A stretch of 64,000 bases of DNA, taken from Thiotrichaceae bacterium (GTDB lineage Bacteria > Pseudomonadota > Gammaproteobacteria > Thiotrichales > Thiotrichaceae). Within the stretch, counting starts at the first letter, position 1. Every line of letters starts with the position of its first letter. Below the pieces are notes generated by a model. The model was not told where the DNA came from, did no database searches, and was given only the letters and a program-made list of their open reading frames with translations. The DNA is taken from NCBI GenBank assembly GCA_026988095.1, contig JALSLX010000058.1, positions 1 to 64,000 on the forward strand, read 5' to 3'. Positions 8,902 through 18,120 of the stretch are shown here, piece by piece. Both the position numbers and the translations under genes were made by a program.

Positions 8902-10527
8902 CTATGACTCCGCAGCTCGACCTTTTTTCGGGAATAACCCGCGAGGTCGTTTCTGTATGAATAAAATAATAAAGACAAGCACCAGTATTTTGGCTAATAC
9001 TGCCCCAGCCCATGGTTCCATAAATTTATTAGCAATACCTAACGTAAAGCCACTTATAAGTGTTCCCCATAGGTTTCCTACACCGCCAAACACAACCACC
9101 ATAAAGGAGTCGATAATATAGTCTTGCCCCATACTTGGCCCAACATTGGTAAGTTGAGAAAGAGCCACACCAGCAATACCCGCAATACCCGAACCCAACC
9201 CAAAAGTAAGTGCATCAACACGACTGGCACGTATTCCCATAGCGCGCGCCATTGAACGGTTTTGTGAAACTGCTTGCACACTCAAACCTAAAGATGTTCT
9301 TTTAATAATTAAATAGAGAAAAGCAAAAACAGCTAAACAGAAGAAAATGATATAAAGACGATTGTAGGTAAGTGCTAATGCAGGGTTTATCTCTAATGCT
9401 CCTGACATCCATGAAGGTGTTTCAACAGCACGGTTTAAAGGAGAAAAAATTGATCTGATAGCCTGTTGCAAAATAAGACTAATACCAAATGTGGCTAACA
9501 AAGTTTCTAACGGTCTCCCGTATAAATGCCGTATTACTAGACGCTCAATTAGCACCCCGACCGAGCCTGAAACAATGAAGGCCGCAGGTACCGCTATAAC
9601 CAACGAAAGACCAATGTGGTTGGGCATAATCTGCTGAATTACATACGTGGTGTACGCGCCCAGCATAATTAATTCGCCATGCGCCATATTAATAACGCCC
9701 ATTACACCAAAGGTTATAGCAAGCCCTATTGCCGCAAGCACTAATACTGAGCCAAGGCTTAGTCCAAAGAATACCGTATTTACTTTTTCATAAAAGCCTA
9801 GTTTTTTTTGAATATTTTTTAATGCATTTTGTGAGGCTGTTGCAATCTCGGCATCATCACTATCTTTTAGTGTTTCTAACTGATTGCGAGTTTCAGGATT
9901 AAGGTCATTGAATAAGGTTTTGATCGCAGCGAGTTTCACTGCCTTATCACTAGAATTTAAATCATTGATACTGATAAGAGTTTCTATTTTTTCTCTAACC
10001 GCAGTATCTTTTTCACTTTTAAGGTGCGCCTTTAAAAAAGCGATACCCGTATCATTAGTTTTCCCAAGCATTTGCTTAACAGCGCTTAAACGCTTATCTG
10101 CATCGGGACTAGAAAGACTTAAAGTTGCTATGGATGCACGCAAAACACCACGAAGCTTATTATTAACTTTTATTTTTTTAAGTTTAGACTTACTAAGTAC
10201 GCCTAAATCTTTTTGATCAAGTACGCTAACTAAAGAAAAACCATCATCATGTTTTTTTCCAATAACGGTAATTTTATCTTCTTTAGTATAAAAAAGCCGT
10301 GCTTTTAGCATGGCCTCTAAAATTGGTTGAACACGTTCATCTTTTGTTATGACGAGCTGCTCTATTGCTTTGCCTTTTTTGTTATAGCTTTTAGATTGTA
10401 GCAACTCTAAGGCTTGTTTAAAAGACTCTGAATTTGTTGTTTCTGCAAAACTACTGCTTGAAAAAAGCAGGATGAGAGAAATGATTAAAAAGGGGAGTAT
10501 TCTATTTTTCATTGAGAAAAATGACAT
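8902..10527 (-). CDS. urtB: Urea ABC transporter permease UrtB
   Basis: This LivH-type permease has the long N-terminal extension usual for UrtB: a signal peptide (FLIISLILLFSSSSFA), a helical HEAT-like periplasmic region of about 220 residues, then the permease with GVMGVINMAHGELIMLGAYT and FGGVGNLWGT blocks. I place the start at the ATG at 10527 (541 residues). Longer in-frame starts run back into the terminator hairpin at 10562-10597 and lack a ribosome-binding site. A Met six residues in (10512) is an alternative. Confidence 0.92.
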   Translation of the reverse strand: MSFFSMKNRILPFLIISLILLFSSSSFAETTNSESFKQALELLQSKSYNKKGKAIEQLVITKDERVQPILEAMLKARLFYTKEDKITVIGKKHDDGFSLVSVLDQKDLGVLSKSKLKKIKVNNKLRGVLRASIATLSLSSPDADKRLSAVKQMLGKTNDTGIAFLKAHLKSEKDTAVREKIETLISINDLNSSDKAVKLAAIKTLFNDLNPETRNQLETLKDSDDAEIATASQNALKNIQKKLGFYEKVNTVFFGLSLGSVLVLAAIGLAITFGVMGVINMAHGELIMLGAYTTYVIQQIMPNHIGLSLVIAVPAAFIVSGSVGVLIERLVIRHLYGRPLETLLATFGISLILQQAIRSIFSPLNRAVETPSWMSGALEINPALALTYNRLYIIFFCLAVFAFLYLIIKRTSLGLSVQAVSQNRSMARAMGIRASRVDALTFGLGSGIAGIAGVALSQLTNVGPSMGQDYIIDSFMVVVFGGVGNLWGTLISGFTLGIANKFMEPWAGAVLAKILVLVFIILFIQKRPRGLFPKKGRAAES

Positions 10528-10561
10528 AACTAATACATCTTGGTTACTAAAAATGGGGGCT

Positions 10562-10597
10562 AAAAAAAACACCCCTCTCCCAAAGGAAAAGAGGTGT
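10562..10597 (-). terminator. Intra-operon hairpin between urtA and urtB
   Basis: Reading the minus strand, a 13-base stem (ACACCTCTTTTCC pairing with GGGAGAGGGGTGT, four G-U pairs) with a three-base loop is followed by seven or more Ts. This is a typical intrinsic terminator shape. It lies right after urtA and before urtB, so part of the transcript may stop here and leave more binding protein than permease. Confidence 0.8.
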
Positions 10598-10624
10598 CCG
10601 TGAGACATTTAGAATGTATAACAA

Positions 10625-11926
10625 TTATTTAGCAGTTGCCAAACATTTCTTCTCTTTTGTGTTGTAGTTTCCACATTTGATAGGCGCAGTCCAATCAGAG
10701 ATTAGATCTTTACTACCTGGTAAGAAATCAGACCATGCATCACCAGCTACTTCACCGTCTGTTTGCCAAACCACATCAAACTGACCATCTTCTTGAATCT
10801 CTCCAATAAGAACAGGTTTAGTTATATGATGGTTCTTCAACATTTTAGCTGTACCGCCAGTCATGTTTGGCACTTCAATACCGATCATTGCATCAATTAC
10901 TTTATCTGTATCAGTCGTACCTGCTTTCTCAACCGCTTTTACCCACATTTTAAAACCGATAACATGAGCTTCCATAGGATCGTTAGTTACACGCTTTTTG
11001 TCTTTAATGAATGCCTGCCAAGTTTTGATGAACTCTTCGTTTTCTTTACTCTCAACACTCATGAAGTAGTTCCATGCTGCAAGATGACCAACAAGAGGTT
11101 TAGTATCTAAACCAGAAAGCTCTTCTTCGCCAACAGAGAATGCTACAACAGGAATATCTTCTGATGAGATACCTTGATTACCAAGCTCTTTGTAGAATGG
11201 TACGTTTGCATCACCATTAATAGTAGAAACAACCGCTGTTTTCTTACCCGTAGAACCAAACTTTTTAATATCAGATACAATTGACTGCCAATCAGAATGC
11301 CCGAAAGGCGTGTAGTTGATCATGATATCTTTTTCAGCAACACCTTTAGAAAGCAAGTAAGCTTTTAATATTTTGTTAGTAGTACGTGGGTAAACGTAGT
11401 CAGTACCCGCAAGTACCCAACGCTTAACTTTGATTTCATCCATTAAGTAATTAACTGCAGGAATCGCCTGTTGATTTGGCGCTGCACCTGTATAGAAGAT
11501 ATTCTTAGATGACTCTTCACCTTCGTACTGAACAGGGTAAAACATTAAGCCGTTAAGCTCTTCAATTACAGGCAATACTGATTTACGAGATACTGATGTC
11601 CAACAGCCGAAAATTGCGTCTACTTTCTTTTTAGAAATAAGCTCACGTGTTTTTTCAGCAAATAAAGGCCAATCAGATGCAGGGTCGACAACAACAGCTT
11701 CTAACTGTTTGCCTAGTAACCCACCTTTTTTATTCTGTTGCTCGATAAGCATTAACATAGTGTCTTTCAGTGTTGTTTCACTGATAGCCATCGTTCCAGA
11801 AAGCGAGTGCAAAACACCAACTTTGATTGTCTCTTTAGAATGAGATGCGGCAAAAGCCTGAGTTACTACAAATGAAGTGCTCAGCATTAAAGCGCCTGCC
11901 AACATTTTTTTGAAATTGATATTCAC
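10625..11926 (-). CDS. urtA: Urea ABC transporter substrate-binding protein UrtA
   Basis: This is the periplasmic urea-binding protein of the UrtABCDE importer. A signal peptide (MLAGALMLSTSFVVTQAFA) is followed by a type I binding fold with IKVGVLHSLSGTMAISE, CWTSVSRKSVLPV, and LFYPVQYEGEESS-like blocks typical of UrtA. I place the start at GTG 11926 (433 residues): AGGAGG at 11935-11940 lies eight bases upstream. Longer frames run into the sigma-54 promoter. It heads the urea operon. Confidence 0.95.
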   Translation of the reverse strand: MNINFKKMLAGALMLSTSFVVTQAFAASHSKETIKVGVLHSLSGTMAISETTLKDTMLMLIEQQNKKGGLLGKQLEAVVVDPASDWPLFAEKTRELISKKKVDAIFGCWTSVSRKSVLPVIEELNGLMFYPVQYEGEESSKNIFYTGAAPNQQAIPAVNYLMDEIKVKRWVLAGTDYVYPRTTNKILKAYLLSKGVAEKDIMINYTPFGHSDWQSIVSDIKKFGSTGKKTAVVSTINGDANVPFYKELGNQGISSEDIPVVAFSVGEEELSGLDTKPLVGHLAAWNYFMSVESKENEEFIKTWQAFIKDKKRVTNDPMEAHVIGFKMWVKAVEKAGTTDTDKVIDAMIGIEVPNMTGGTAKMLKNHHITKPVLIGEIQEDGQFDVVWQTDGEVAGDAWSDFLPGSKDLISDWTAPIKCGNYNTKEKKCLATAK

Positions 11927-11972
11927 TAAATATTCCTCCTTGGAATTTATTGGGTTTGTTCGGAGGGTATAT

Positions 11973-11988
11973 AGCAGGAAGTGTGCCA
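11973..11988 (-). promoter_or_regulatory. Sigma-54 (RpoN) promoter of urtA
   Basis: On the minus strand TGGCACACTTCCTGCT matches the -24/-12 consensus TGGCAC-N5-TTGC, with GG and GC exactly 12 bases apart. It lies about 47 bases upstream of the urtA GTG. A half-site of the NtrC consensus (GCACC, minus strand) is at 12051-12055. This fits nitrogen-limitation control of urea uptake; the binding itself is inferred. Confidence 0.8.
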
Positions 11989-12094
11989 AAACTAAATTTA
12001 CTAATAAACAAGTACTTACCGCTTACCATGCAGAGAAAAAGATCGTCCTTGGTGCGTATATTTTACTTTCGCCCCAAGAGAAAGCAACAGAACA

Positions 12095-12763
12095 TCAAGT
12101 CAAGACGCGTTGAAGCCACTGTGAAACATCTTTGACCTCTTGCGCACACAATGAGTGCTCCATATCATACGAATGAGCCTCTACATCGAAGCCTTGCACT
12201 TCGAGTTTTGGCACATAGTCCTGCCAACTTGCCACAGGAATTACAGGGTCACGCATACCGTGAGCAGCAAAAATAGGTAGGCCATTTTGCTCAGAGCTTG
12301 TTTGTTTAAATAAGTTCTCGTCAAAAGGCACATAAGTGGATAGCGCCATAACACCTGCTAACTTTTTGGAATAACGAAGTCCGGCATGAAGTGCGATTAC
12401 GCCACCTTGCGAAAAGCCTGCTAGTAGGATATTTGTTGACGGCACACCATTTTCGATCTCTCGATCAATGAATTGATTGATCCAGCCAACGGTGGTTAGC
12501 AAATCAGATTCATCGGTGTTATTATTCCTATCCAGCGAGAACATGTCGAACCATGCGCGCATTTCATAGCCATTATTTAGCGTTATCGGCCTGACTGGCG
12601 CGTGAGGAAAAATGAACTTTATCGCCAAAGATTCTGGCAACCTTAACTCTGGCACTAGTGGCACAAAATCATTACCATCTGCGCCTAAGCCGTGAAGCCA
12701 GATGATAGTGTATTCAGTTTTTTCTGCTGTTTTTACAACTTCAAAGGGCAATAACTCAGACAT
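12095..12763 (-). CDS. Alpha/beta-hydrolase carboxylesterase
   Basis: The 222-residue enzyme belongs to the carboxylesterase/phospholipase family (YpfH/EstB-like). It has the oxyanion motif WLHGLGADGNDFVP (about 23-36), the nucleophile elbow GFSQGG (near 115), the acid in HGMRDPVIP and the catalytic His in DMEHSLC. It hydrolyses ester bonds of small substrates; the physiological one is unknown. Its start overlaps the end of ntrC by eight bases, so it is probably co-transcribed with ntrBC. Confidence 0.88.
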   Translation of the reverse strand: MSELLPFEVVKTAEKTEYTIIWLHGLGADGNDFVPLVPELRLPESLAIKFIFPHAPVRPITLNNGYEMRAWFDMFSLDRNNNTDESDLLTTVGWINQFIDREIENGVPSTNILLAGFSQGGVIALHAGLRYSKKLAGVMALSTYVPFDENLFKQTSSEQNGLPIFAAHGMRDPVIPVASWQDYVPKLEVQGFDVEAHSYDMEHSLCAQEVKDVSQWLQRVLT

Positions 12764-14189
12764 CTTTGTCTAACTCGCTTTTAGTTGACTCACTAATATT
12801 CAAATCTTTTAGTTTTCTCGTTAAAGTATTTCTTCCCCAGCCCAATAAATCCGCCGCATCCTTCTTACGCCCACCTGTTTTTTGTAACGCTGCATTTAGT
12901 GCAATAGCTTCAAAGATTGGAGTCACTTCATCAAGAATGCGTTTATCACCACGATTTAGGCGCTGCATCATATTTTGATGTAAAAGAGACTTCCAACTAT
13001 TATTTGTATCACCCGTGCTGCTTTTCAAATCTTGGGGCAAATCATCCAATGTTATTTCATGCCCTGTTGCCATTACCGTTAGCCATCTACTAGCATTTTC
13101 TAGCTGACGAACATTACCTGGCCAATTGAGTGTTTGCAGATAATGACTAACATCTTCATTCAAAGATTTTTGATCTACGCTTAACTCTTTTGATGCTTGC
13201 GCTAAAAAGTGATTCAGCAAGAGAATTATATCTTCACCTCGCTCACGCAAAGCAGGTATTTGCACGCGAATAACATTTAAGCGATGATATAAATCCTCAC
13301 GAAATGACCCGTTTTTCACATGTTGCTCTAAATCCTGATGGGTTGCGGCAACCACACGGACATCAACTTTTACTGGCTGTGTTCCACCTACACGGTAGAA
13401 TTCACCATCAGCCAATACACGCAATAGTCGAGTTTGTAGCTCTGCTGGCATATCGCCAATTTCATCTAAAAATAAGGTGCCACCATCAGCTTGCTCAAAG
13501 CGACCTTTGCGCTGTGCTTGCGCCCCTGTAAATGCTCCTTTTTCATGCCCAAATAGTTCGGACTCTAATAAGTCTTTTGGAATTGCGGCGGTATTTATTG
13601 CAATGAATGTATTATTCGCTCGCGGGCTATGCGTGTGTAATGCCTTAGCAACCAACTCTTTACCCGTGCCTGATTCACCTGTGATTAATACCGATATACT
13701 AGTTTTGCTTAAACGCCCTATGGTACGAAACAGTTCCTGCATCGCAACCGACTTACCTATAATTTCTTGCTGAGTAATGGGCGATTCATCATCTGTAGCT
13801 TTTTCAGGGAGTTGATTTGAAGCACAGGCTCGTCTGGCTAACTCAATAGCCTCATTGATATCAAAGGGTTTTGGTAAGTATTCGAATGCACCACTTTCAT
13901 AGGCTGACATGGCACTATCCATATCTGAATGTGCAGTCATGATAATTACAGGGAGATCGGGATATAGTTTGTGAATCTCATTAATCAGCTCAAAACCATC
14001 CATGCCCGGCATACGAATATCGGAGATTATTGCATCAGGAAACTCACCCTCACTCGCCTCTCGTAATTGACGCAGCAAATCTGTCGCAAACTCAAAGGCA
14101 ATTACATCCATTTGTGCTTTTTCAAGTGCGCGCTGTAAGACCCAGCGGATAGACTGATCATCATCGACTATCCATAGTTTTTCTGTCAC
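12756..14189 (-). CDS. glnG: Nitrogen regulation response regulator NtrC
   Basis: This 477-residue sigma-54 activator has three domains. The receiver domain (1-120) has phospho-acceptor Asp57. The AAA+ domain (about 140-380) has GESGTGKE, the sigma-54 contact loop GAFTGA and DEIGDMP. The C-terminal Fis-type helix-turn-helix ends LLGWGRNTLTRKLKDL, which is specific to NtrC. It overlaps ntrB by four bases. Predicted targets in this window are the glnK and urtA promoters. Confidence 0.96.
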   Translation of the reverse strand: MTEKLWIVDDDQSIRWVLQRALEKAQMDVIAFEFATDLLRQLREASEGEFPDAIISDIRMPGMDGFELINEIHKLYPDLPVIIMTAHSDMDSAMSAYESGAFEYLPKPFDINEAIELARRACASNQLPEKATDDESPITQQEIIGKSVAMQELFRTIGRLSKTSISVLITGESGTGKELVAKALHTHSPRANNTFIAINTAAIPKDLLESELFGHEKGAFTGAQAQRKGRFEQADGGTLFLDEIGDMPAELQTRLLRVLADGEFYRVGGTQPVKVDVRVVAATHQDLEQHVKNGSFREDLYHRLNVIRVQIPALRERGEDIILLLNHFLAQASKELSVDQKSLNEDVSHYLQTLNWPGNVRQLENASRWLTVMATGHEITLDDLPQDLKSSTGDTNNSWKSLLHQNMMQRLNRGDKRILDEVTPIFEAIALNAALQKTGGRKKDAADLLGWGRNTLTRKLKDLNISESTKSELDKDV

Positions 14190-15304
14190 GTTTTAGCTCC
14201 TGCTGATTTTTTTGTATTTCCCTGTTTTTTATCAAAAATGGGCAATAGTAAAGTGAAACATGTTTCGCCCACTTGTGATTCAAATTCAATAACACCATGA
14301 TGACGGTTTGCCAATGATTGAGCGATAGACAAACCAAGCCCCGTCCCCTTTGCTGAACCACTAATCATAGGGAAAAAGAGCTTATCGCGAATATCATCTG
14401 GCACACCTTGACCGTTATCAATAATATCTAGCCTTAGCGCCAAACGATGCGTTTTGTGATTAATGGTGAAATTTCTTAGCACTCTCGTTTTAAATAGTAT
14501 TTTACCCGAGTCACCCACAGCCTTTATTGCGTTACCTGCGATGTTAAATACTAGCTGTATGAGACTATCTCTATCCGCATTTAAATCTGGAATACTGGGA
14601 TCGTAATCAAAGCGCAACTCCACACCTTCTGGAATATCAGCAATAATGAGCTTTCTAACACGCTCTAACACCTCATGAATATTTACCACTTCGTTTTTTA
14701 TCGGCTGAGGAGAGCCCAGCATACGATCAACTAATTTCTTTAACCGATCAGCCTCTGAAATAATAATGTTTGTGTATTCTTTTAACTCGCTGTTATAAGT
14801 ATCATCAAACTCTGATTCTAATAACTGCGCTGCCCCACGGATTCCACCAAGAGGGTTCTTAATTTCATGCGCCATACCGCGCACTAATACTTGCGTGGCT
14901 TCTTGCTGTTTTAATAATTGCTCTTCACGATTAATACGAAGCTGATAATCTTTTCGATGCAGTTCCAGCACGATACCCTGTAGCTCGCCTGTCTTTAAAA
15001 GCGGATTTGCCACACAATCTAAAGTAATACCTTCCTGATACTTCCCTTTTAAATAGCATTCTCGCAAAGTTTGAGGCTCATTTGTTTTAAGAACCGCTTG
15101 CAAATGCTCATCAACCATATCGGCATTAAGTAAAAAACTATAGGATTTATTAATGACGCGTTTTCGACTTTGACCAAACAAGTTCTCAGCCGCCGCATTC
15201 ATGTGCTTAACATATAATGACTTATCTAACACGACCACGGCTGTGCTGAGCGCATCACTTACCGCATCGGAAAAAACCGTACTATTGATATTTTTATCTG
15301 TCAT
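14186..15304 (-). CDS. glnL: Nitrogen regulation sensor kinase NtrB
   Basis: NtrB is the soluble, PII-controlled kinase/phosphatase of NtrC. The 372-residue protein has an N-terminal PAS domain (about 15-120), the His-containing dimerisation motif GMAHEIKNPLGGIRGA with phospho-His146, and the ATP-binding boxes NAIKAVGD, DNGQGVP and GTGLGLS. It is transcribed away from glnK, with a 375-base shared regulatory region between them. Confidence 0.96.
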   Translation of the reverse strand: MTDKNINSTVFSDAVSDALSTAVVVLDKSLYVKHMNAAAENLFGQSRKRVINKSYSFLLNADMVDEHLQAVLKTNEPQTLRECYLKGKYQEGITLDCVANPLLKTGELQGIVLELHRKDYQLRINREEQLLKQQEATQVLVRGMAHEIKNPLGGIRGAAQLLESEFDDTYNSELKEYTNIIISEADRLKKLVDRMLGSPQPIKNEVVNIHEVLERVRKLIIADIPEGVELRFDYDPSIPDLNADRDSLIQLVFNIAGNAIKAVGDSGKILFKTRVLRNFTINHKTHRLALRLDIIDNGQGVPDDIRDKLFFPMISGSAKGTGLGLSIAQSLANRHHGVIEFESQVGETCFTLLLPIFDKKQGNTKKSAGAKT

Positions 15305-15415
15305 TTAATAAACTCTATAGCAAACATCGCGCCAACTCTTCCTAGCCTGACTATTGATTGATTTGACTATTCCAGACTCTCAAAGCACCAATTTAAAACA
15401 AGTGGCAATAATAGT

Positions 15416-15430
15416 GCACTATATTGGTGC
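15416..15430 (+). promoter_or_regulatory. NtrC binding site
   Basis: GCACTATATTGGTGC matches the 15-base NtrC consensus GCACTAAAATGGTGC at all but two central bases. It lies 85 bases upstream of the sigma-54 element of glnK, the usual enhancer distance, and also upstream of the divergent ntrB. A half-site GCACC occurs at 15385-15389. Confidence 0.85.
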
Positions 15431-15500
15431 TATACAGTTAGAAACCAAGGACACAACTACCATTCATCGCGGTTTATCAATAAAAAGGGCTTTCCTAAAG

Positions 15501-15517
15501 TTGGCACAGTAGTTGCA
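15501..15517 (+). promoter_or_regulatory. Sigma-54 promoter of glnK-amtB
   Basis: TTGGCACAGTAGTTGCA is an essentially perfect -24/-12 element with GG and GC 12 bases apart. With the upstream NtrC site it marks glnK-amtB as an NtrC regulon. The start of transcription would be near 15528, leaving a leader of about 150 bases. Confidence 0.92.
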
Positions 15518-15580
15518 CTATTTGAGTTAGCAATCTTTTTACTGGTTATAAACACCAGCTAAAAATTAACTTTAAGTCAT

Positions 15581-15655
15581 GCACGTCGCCGATAAAGCTG
15601 ACGACATAATCGAGTTATCCGTTTTTAACAACAAAACGGCAAGCTCGCTAAATAT
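15581..15655 (+). repeat. Two-hairpin leader repeat (family C) before glnK
   Basis: The first weak hairpin pairs GTCG with CGAC around 15585-15604. The second pairs CCGTTTT with AAAACGG (15619-15639), flanked by GAGTT and AAGCTC. A close copy lies in the cbbQ leader at 33153-33230 and a partial one at 4960-5026. Between copies the stem changes on both sides (CCGTTTT/AAAACGG versus CCATTTT/AAAATGG), so pairing is kept. It lies inside the predicted glnK leader transcript. Confidence 0.75.
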
Positions 15656-15667
15656 TTTTTAAAATAG

Positions 15668-16018
<351 letters not shown>

Positions 16019-16033
16019 AGGAGAAGCAATATC

Positions 16034-17335
16034 ATGGAAAATAATATATTAGAATTACAATATGCAATGGATACCTTTTACTTCTTAGTAATGGGTGCAT
16101 TGGTAATGTGGATGGCTGCTGGTTTCTCAATGTTAGAAGCAGGTTTAGTTCGCTCTAAAAGTACCACAGAAATATTAACCAAGAACATCGCACTATACGC
16201 GATTGCTTGCACGGCTTATTTAGTTGTCGGTTACGAGCTAATGTACGACGGTGGCATGTTCTTAAAAGACATCGCACTTGATGGCGCTAAAGATGCTGAC
16301 AGCATGGTTGCTACAGTACTAAAAGAGGCGGCAGATAGAGAGGGTGGGTTCACTGGCGGATCTGTTTACTCAAATGCATCCGACTTCTTCTTCCAAGTGG
16401 TATTTGTTGCTACGGCAATGTCTATCGTTTCGGGTGCCGTGGCTGAGCGCATGAAGCTTTGGGCGTTCCTTTTGTTCGCCGTTGTTATGACTGCATTCAT
16501 CTACCCAATTGAAGGCTCTTGGACTTGGGGTGGAAAACCAGTTGGTCTATTTGGAATTGAGCTATATAGTTTAGGTGATGACTTTGGTTTCTCTGACTTT
16601 GCTGGTTCTGGTATTGTTCACATGGCAGGTGCTGCCGCTGCATTAGCAGGTGTTATCTTACTTGGCGCACGTAAAGGCAAGTACGGAAAAGATGGAAAAA
16701 TCACTCCAATCCAAGGTGCTAACCTGCCAATGGCTACACTAGGCACATTCATTCTTTGGATGGGCTGGTTCGGCTTTAACGGTGGCTCGGTTCTTAAACT
16801 TGGCGACATCGCTAACTCAAATGCAGTTGCAATGGTATTTTTAAATACTAACGCAGCAGCTGCAGGTGGCGTAATCGTTGCTTTATTAGTTGCACGCTTA
16901 ATGTTTGGCAAAGCTGACTTAACCATGACGCTTAACGGCGCATTAGCTGGCTTAGTTGCAATCACGGCAGAGCCTTCTACACCTACTCCACTACAAGCGT
17001 TAATCATTGGTGGAATCGGCGGATTAATTGTTGTTTTCTCTATCCTAGCTTTGGATAAAATGAAGATTGATGATCCTGTAGGCGCTATCTCAGTTCACGG
17101 TGTTGTTGGATTCTTCGGCGTAATGATCGTGCCTTGGACTAACGATGGCGCCAACATCATAGGTCAACTTGTCGGCGCGGCAACTATCTTTGTTTGGGTA
17201 TTTGTTGCTTCATTCATCGTTTGGTTGATTATCAAGATGGTATTCGGTATCAGAGTATCTGAAGAAGAAGAATACGAAGGTGTTGATATTGGCGAGTGTG
17301 GTATGGAAGCATATCCAGAATTCACTAATAAATAA
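16034..17335 (+). CDS. amtB: Ammonium transporter AmtB
   Basis: The 433-residue Amt/Rh channel has about 11 membrane helices. The twin pore histidines are visible in GSGIVHMAGAAAAL and GAISVHGVVGFFG, and the family signature DFAGSGIVH is present. There is no obvious cleaved signal peptide; the N terminus goes almost directly into helix one. It follows glnK by 15 bases with GGAGAAG as ribosome-binding site. Confidence 0.97.
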   Translation: MENNILELQYAMDTFYFLVMGALVMWMAAGFSMLEAGLVRSKSTTEILTKNIALYAIACTAYLVVGYELMYDGGMFLKDIALDGAKDADSMVATVLKEAADREGGFTGGSVYSNASDFFFQVVFVATAMSIVSGAVAERMKLWAFLLFAVVMTAFIYPIEGSWTWGGKPVGLFGIELYSLGDDFGFSDFAGSGIVHMAGAAAALAGVILLGARKGKYGKDGKITPIQGANLPMATLGTFILWMGWFGFNGGSVLKLGDIANSNAVAMVFLNTNAAAAGGVIVALLVARLMFGKADLTMTLNGALAGLVAITAEPSTPTPLQALIIGGIGGLIVVFSILALDKMKIDDPVGAISVHGVVGFFGVMIVPWTNDGANIIGQLVGAATIFVWVFVASFIVWLIIKMVFGIRVSEEEEYEGVDIGECGMEAYPEFTNK

Positions 17336-17360
17336 ATTCTACACTTCATAGATAAACTAA

Positions 17361-17386
17361 AGGTCACCATTAGGTGGCCTTTTTTA
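17361..17386 (+). terminator. Intrinsic terminator of glnK-amtB
   Basis: AGGTCACC-ATTA-GGTGGCCT forms an eight-base stem with one T-G pair and is followed by TTTTT. It lies 25 bases after the amtB stop. Confidence 0.9.
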
Positions 17387-17471
17387 TTACTATCGTGCTT
17401 CGACAAAGTACTAATATTTATTTCAGAAGCACAACGACATACTTTTTGTCTTTAGCTTAGCCCCAAAAAGG

Positions 17472-17536
17472 AACTTGTAGTAGCAATCTTACTTTTCCCC
17501 GCCCTAAGATAAAGCGATCAAGGTACAATCTGAGCA
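17472..17536 (-). repeat. Long structured repeat (family B), divergent copy
   Basis: On the minus strand this reads GCTCAGATTGTA..TTGATCG..GGGCGGGGAAAAGTAAG, matching the start and GGCGGGAAA core of the repeat at 26744-26868. It is less complete than the other two copies. Confidence 0.5.
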
Positions 17537-17570
17537 GCACTTGAGCTTTGTGGTCTTATAACTTACAAAC

Positions 17571-17602
17571 AAAAAAAGAGAGCCAAATGGCTCTCTTTTT
17601 TT
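17571..17602. terminator. Bidirectional terminator hairpin
   Basis: AAAAAAAGAGAGCC-AAAT-GGCTCTCTTTTTTT is a perfect 14-base stem with a T-run on both strands. On the plus strand it would be a second stop after amtB. On the minus strand it would end any transcript from the structured segment at 17644-17746. Confidence 0.88.
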
Positions 17603-17643
17603 GTTTGTGTTTTTCATGAAGGAAAAAACATTTAATTTAAAAA

Positions 17644-17746
17644 AGTAGTTCTAGGAAGACCACGGGGAGAAGATATGCGCAGCTGAAGTGTATCAACCGC
17701 AATCCGCCTAGAACCAAATATGAAGGTAAGGAAATAATCCTTCATA
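17644..17746 (-). ncRNA. Possible structured small RNA or leader
   Basis: GTTCTAGG and CCTAGAAC close a loop of about 57 bases, and a second hairpin TATGAAGG/CCTTCATA follows. No reading frame is convincing here. The minus-strand terminator at 17571-17602 lies just downstream. I could not match it to 6S, SRP or tmRNA. The strand and the RNA status are both inference. Confidence 0.3.
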
Positions 17747-17940
17747 CAATTACTCTGAACAGCAAAATGCTTATTAGTTCAAAAATAGTTCAAAAAATAA
17801 TGAAATTAATTTCATCTTCCTTCCCTTTATATATTAACCCCATGAAAATAATGGAATTTTTAAGAGCAAGCCTTTACAAGTTTATTAGAGCAATCTTAAA
17901 AGAATCGGTATAATTCTCAACCTTAAAGGAGTTTATCAAT

Positions 17941-18117
17941 ATGTTTAAAAAAATTTGTTGGGCAAACTGGCTATTTATTATAATGATAGGTGGGCTTGCT
18001 CTTATCAGTATCACCTCATCACTATCAGGCTGTGGCAATAAAAGTAACTTAGTATTACCCGTAAACTCTTCAGATCAAACACCCGCTACGACTGCGGCAA
18101 CAACAAAGAACAACTAA
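17941..18117 (+). CDS. lptM: LptM/YifL-like small lipoprotein
   Basis: The 58-residue protein has a hydrophobic leader, a lipobox ending LSGC with lipidation Cys31, then GNKSNLVLP, the counterpart of the GLKGPLYFP motif of LptM (YifL), and a Thr/Ala/Asn-rich tail. LptM supports disulfide maturation of LptD in Escherichia coli. AAAGGAG precedes the ATG by about ten bases. It sits just before lysA, the usual place for lptM in gammaproteobacteria. Confidence 0.85.
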   Translation: MFKKICWANWLFIIMIGGLALISITSSLSGCGNKSNLVLPVNSSDQTPATTAATTKNN

Positions 18118-18120
18118 CAT

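Noticed and set aside
10528-10608. N-terminal extension of urtB
   Set aside because: It would be translated from the terminator hairpin, has no ribosome-binding site, and precedes a clear signal peptide.
16618-17007. A 129-codon minus-strand frame opposite amtB
   Set aside because: It is the complement of conserved membrane helices of amtB and has no independent support.
17644-17746. Assignment of the structured segment as 6S, SRP or tmRNA
   Set aside because: None of the conserved cores (such as GGAAGGAAGCAGC of SRP RNA) is present; left as an unassigned candidate.
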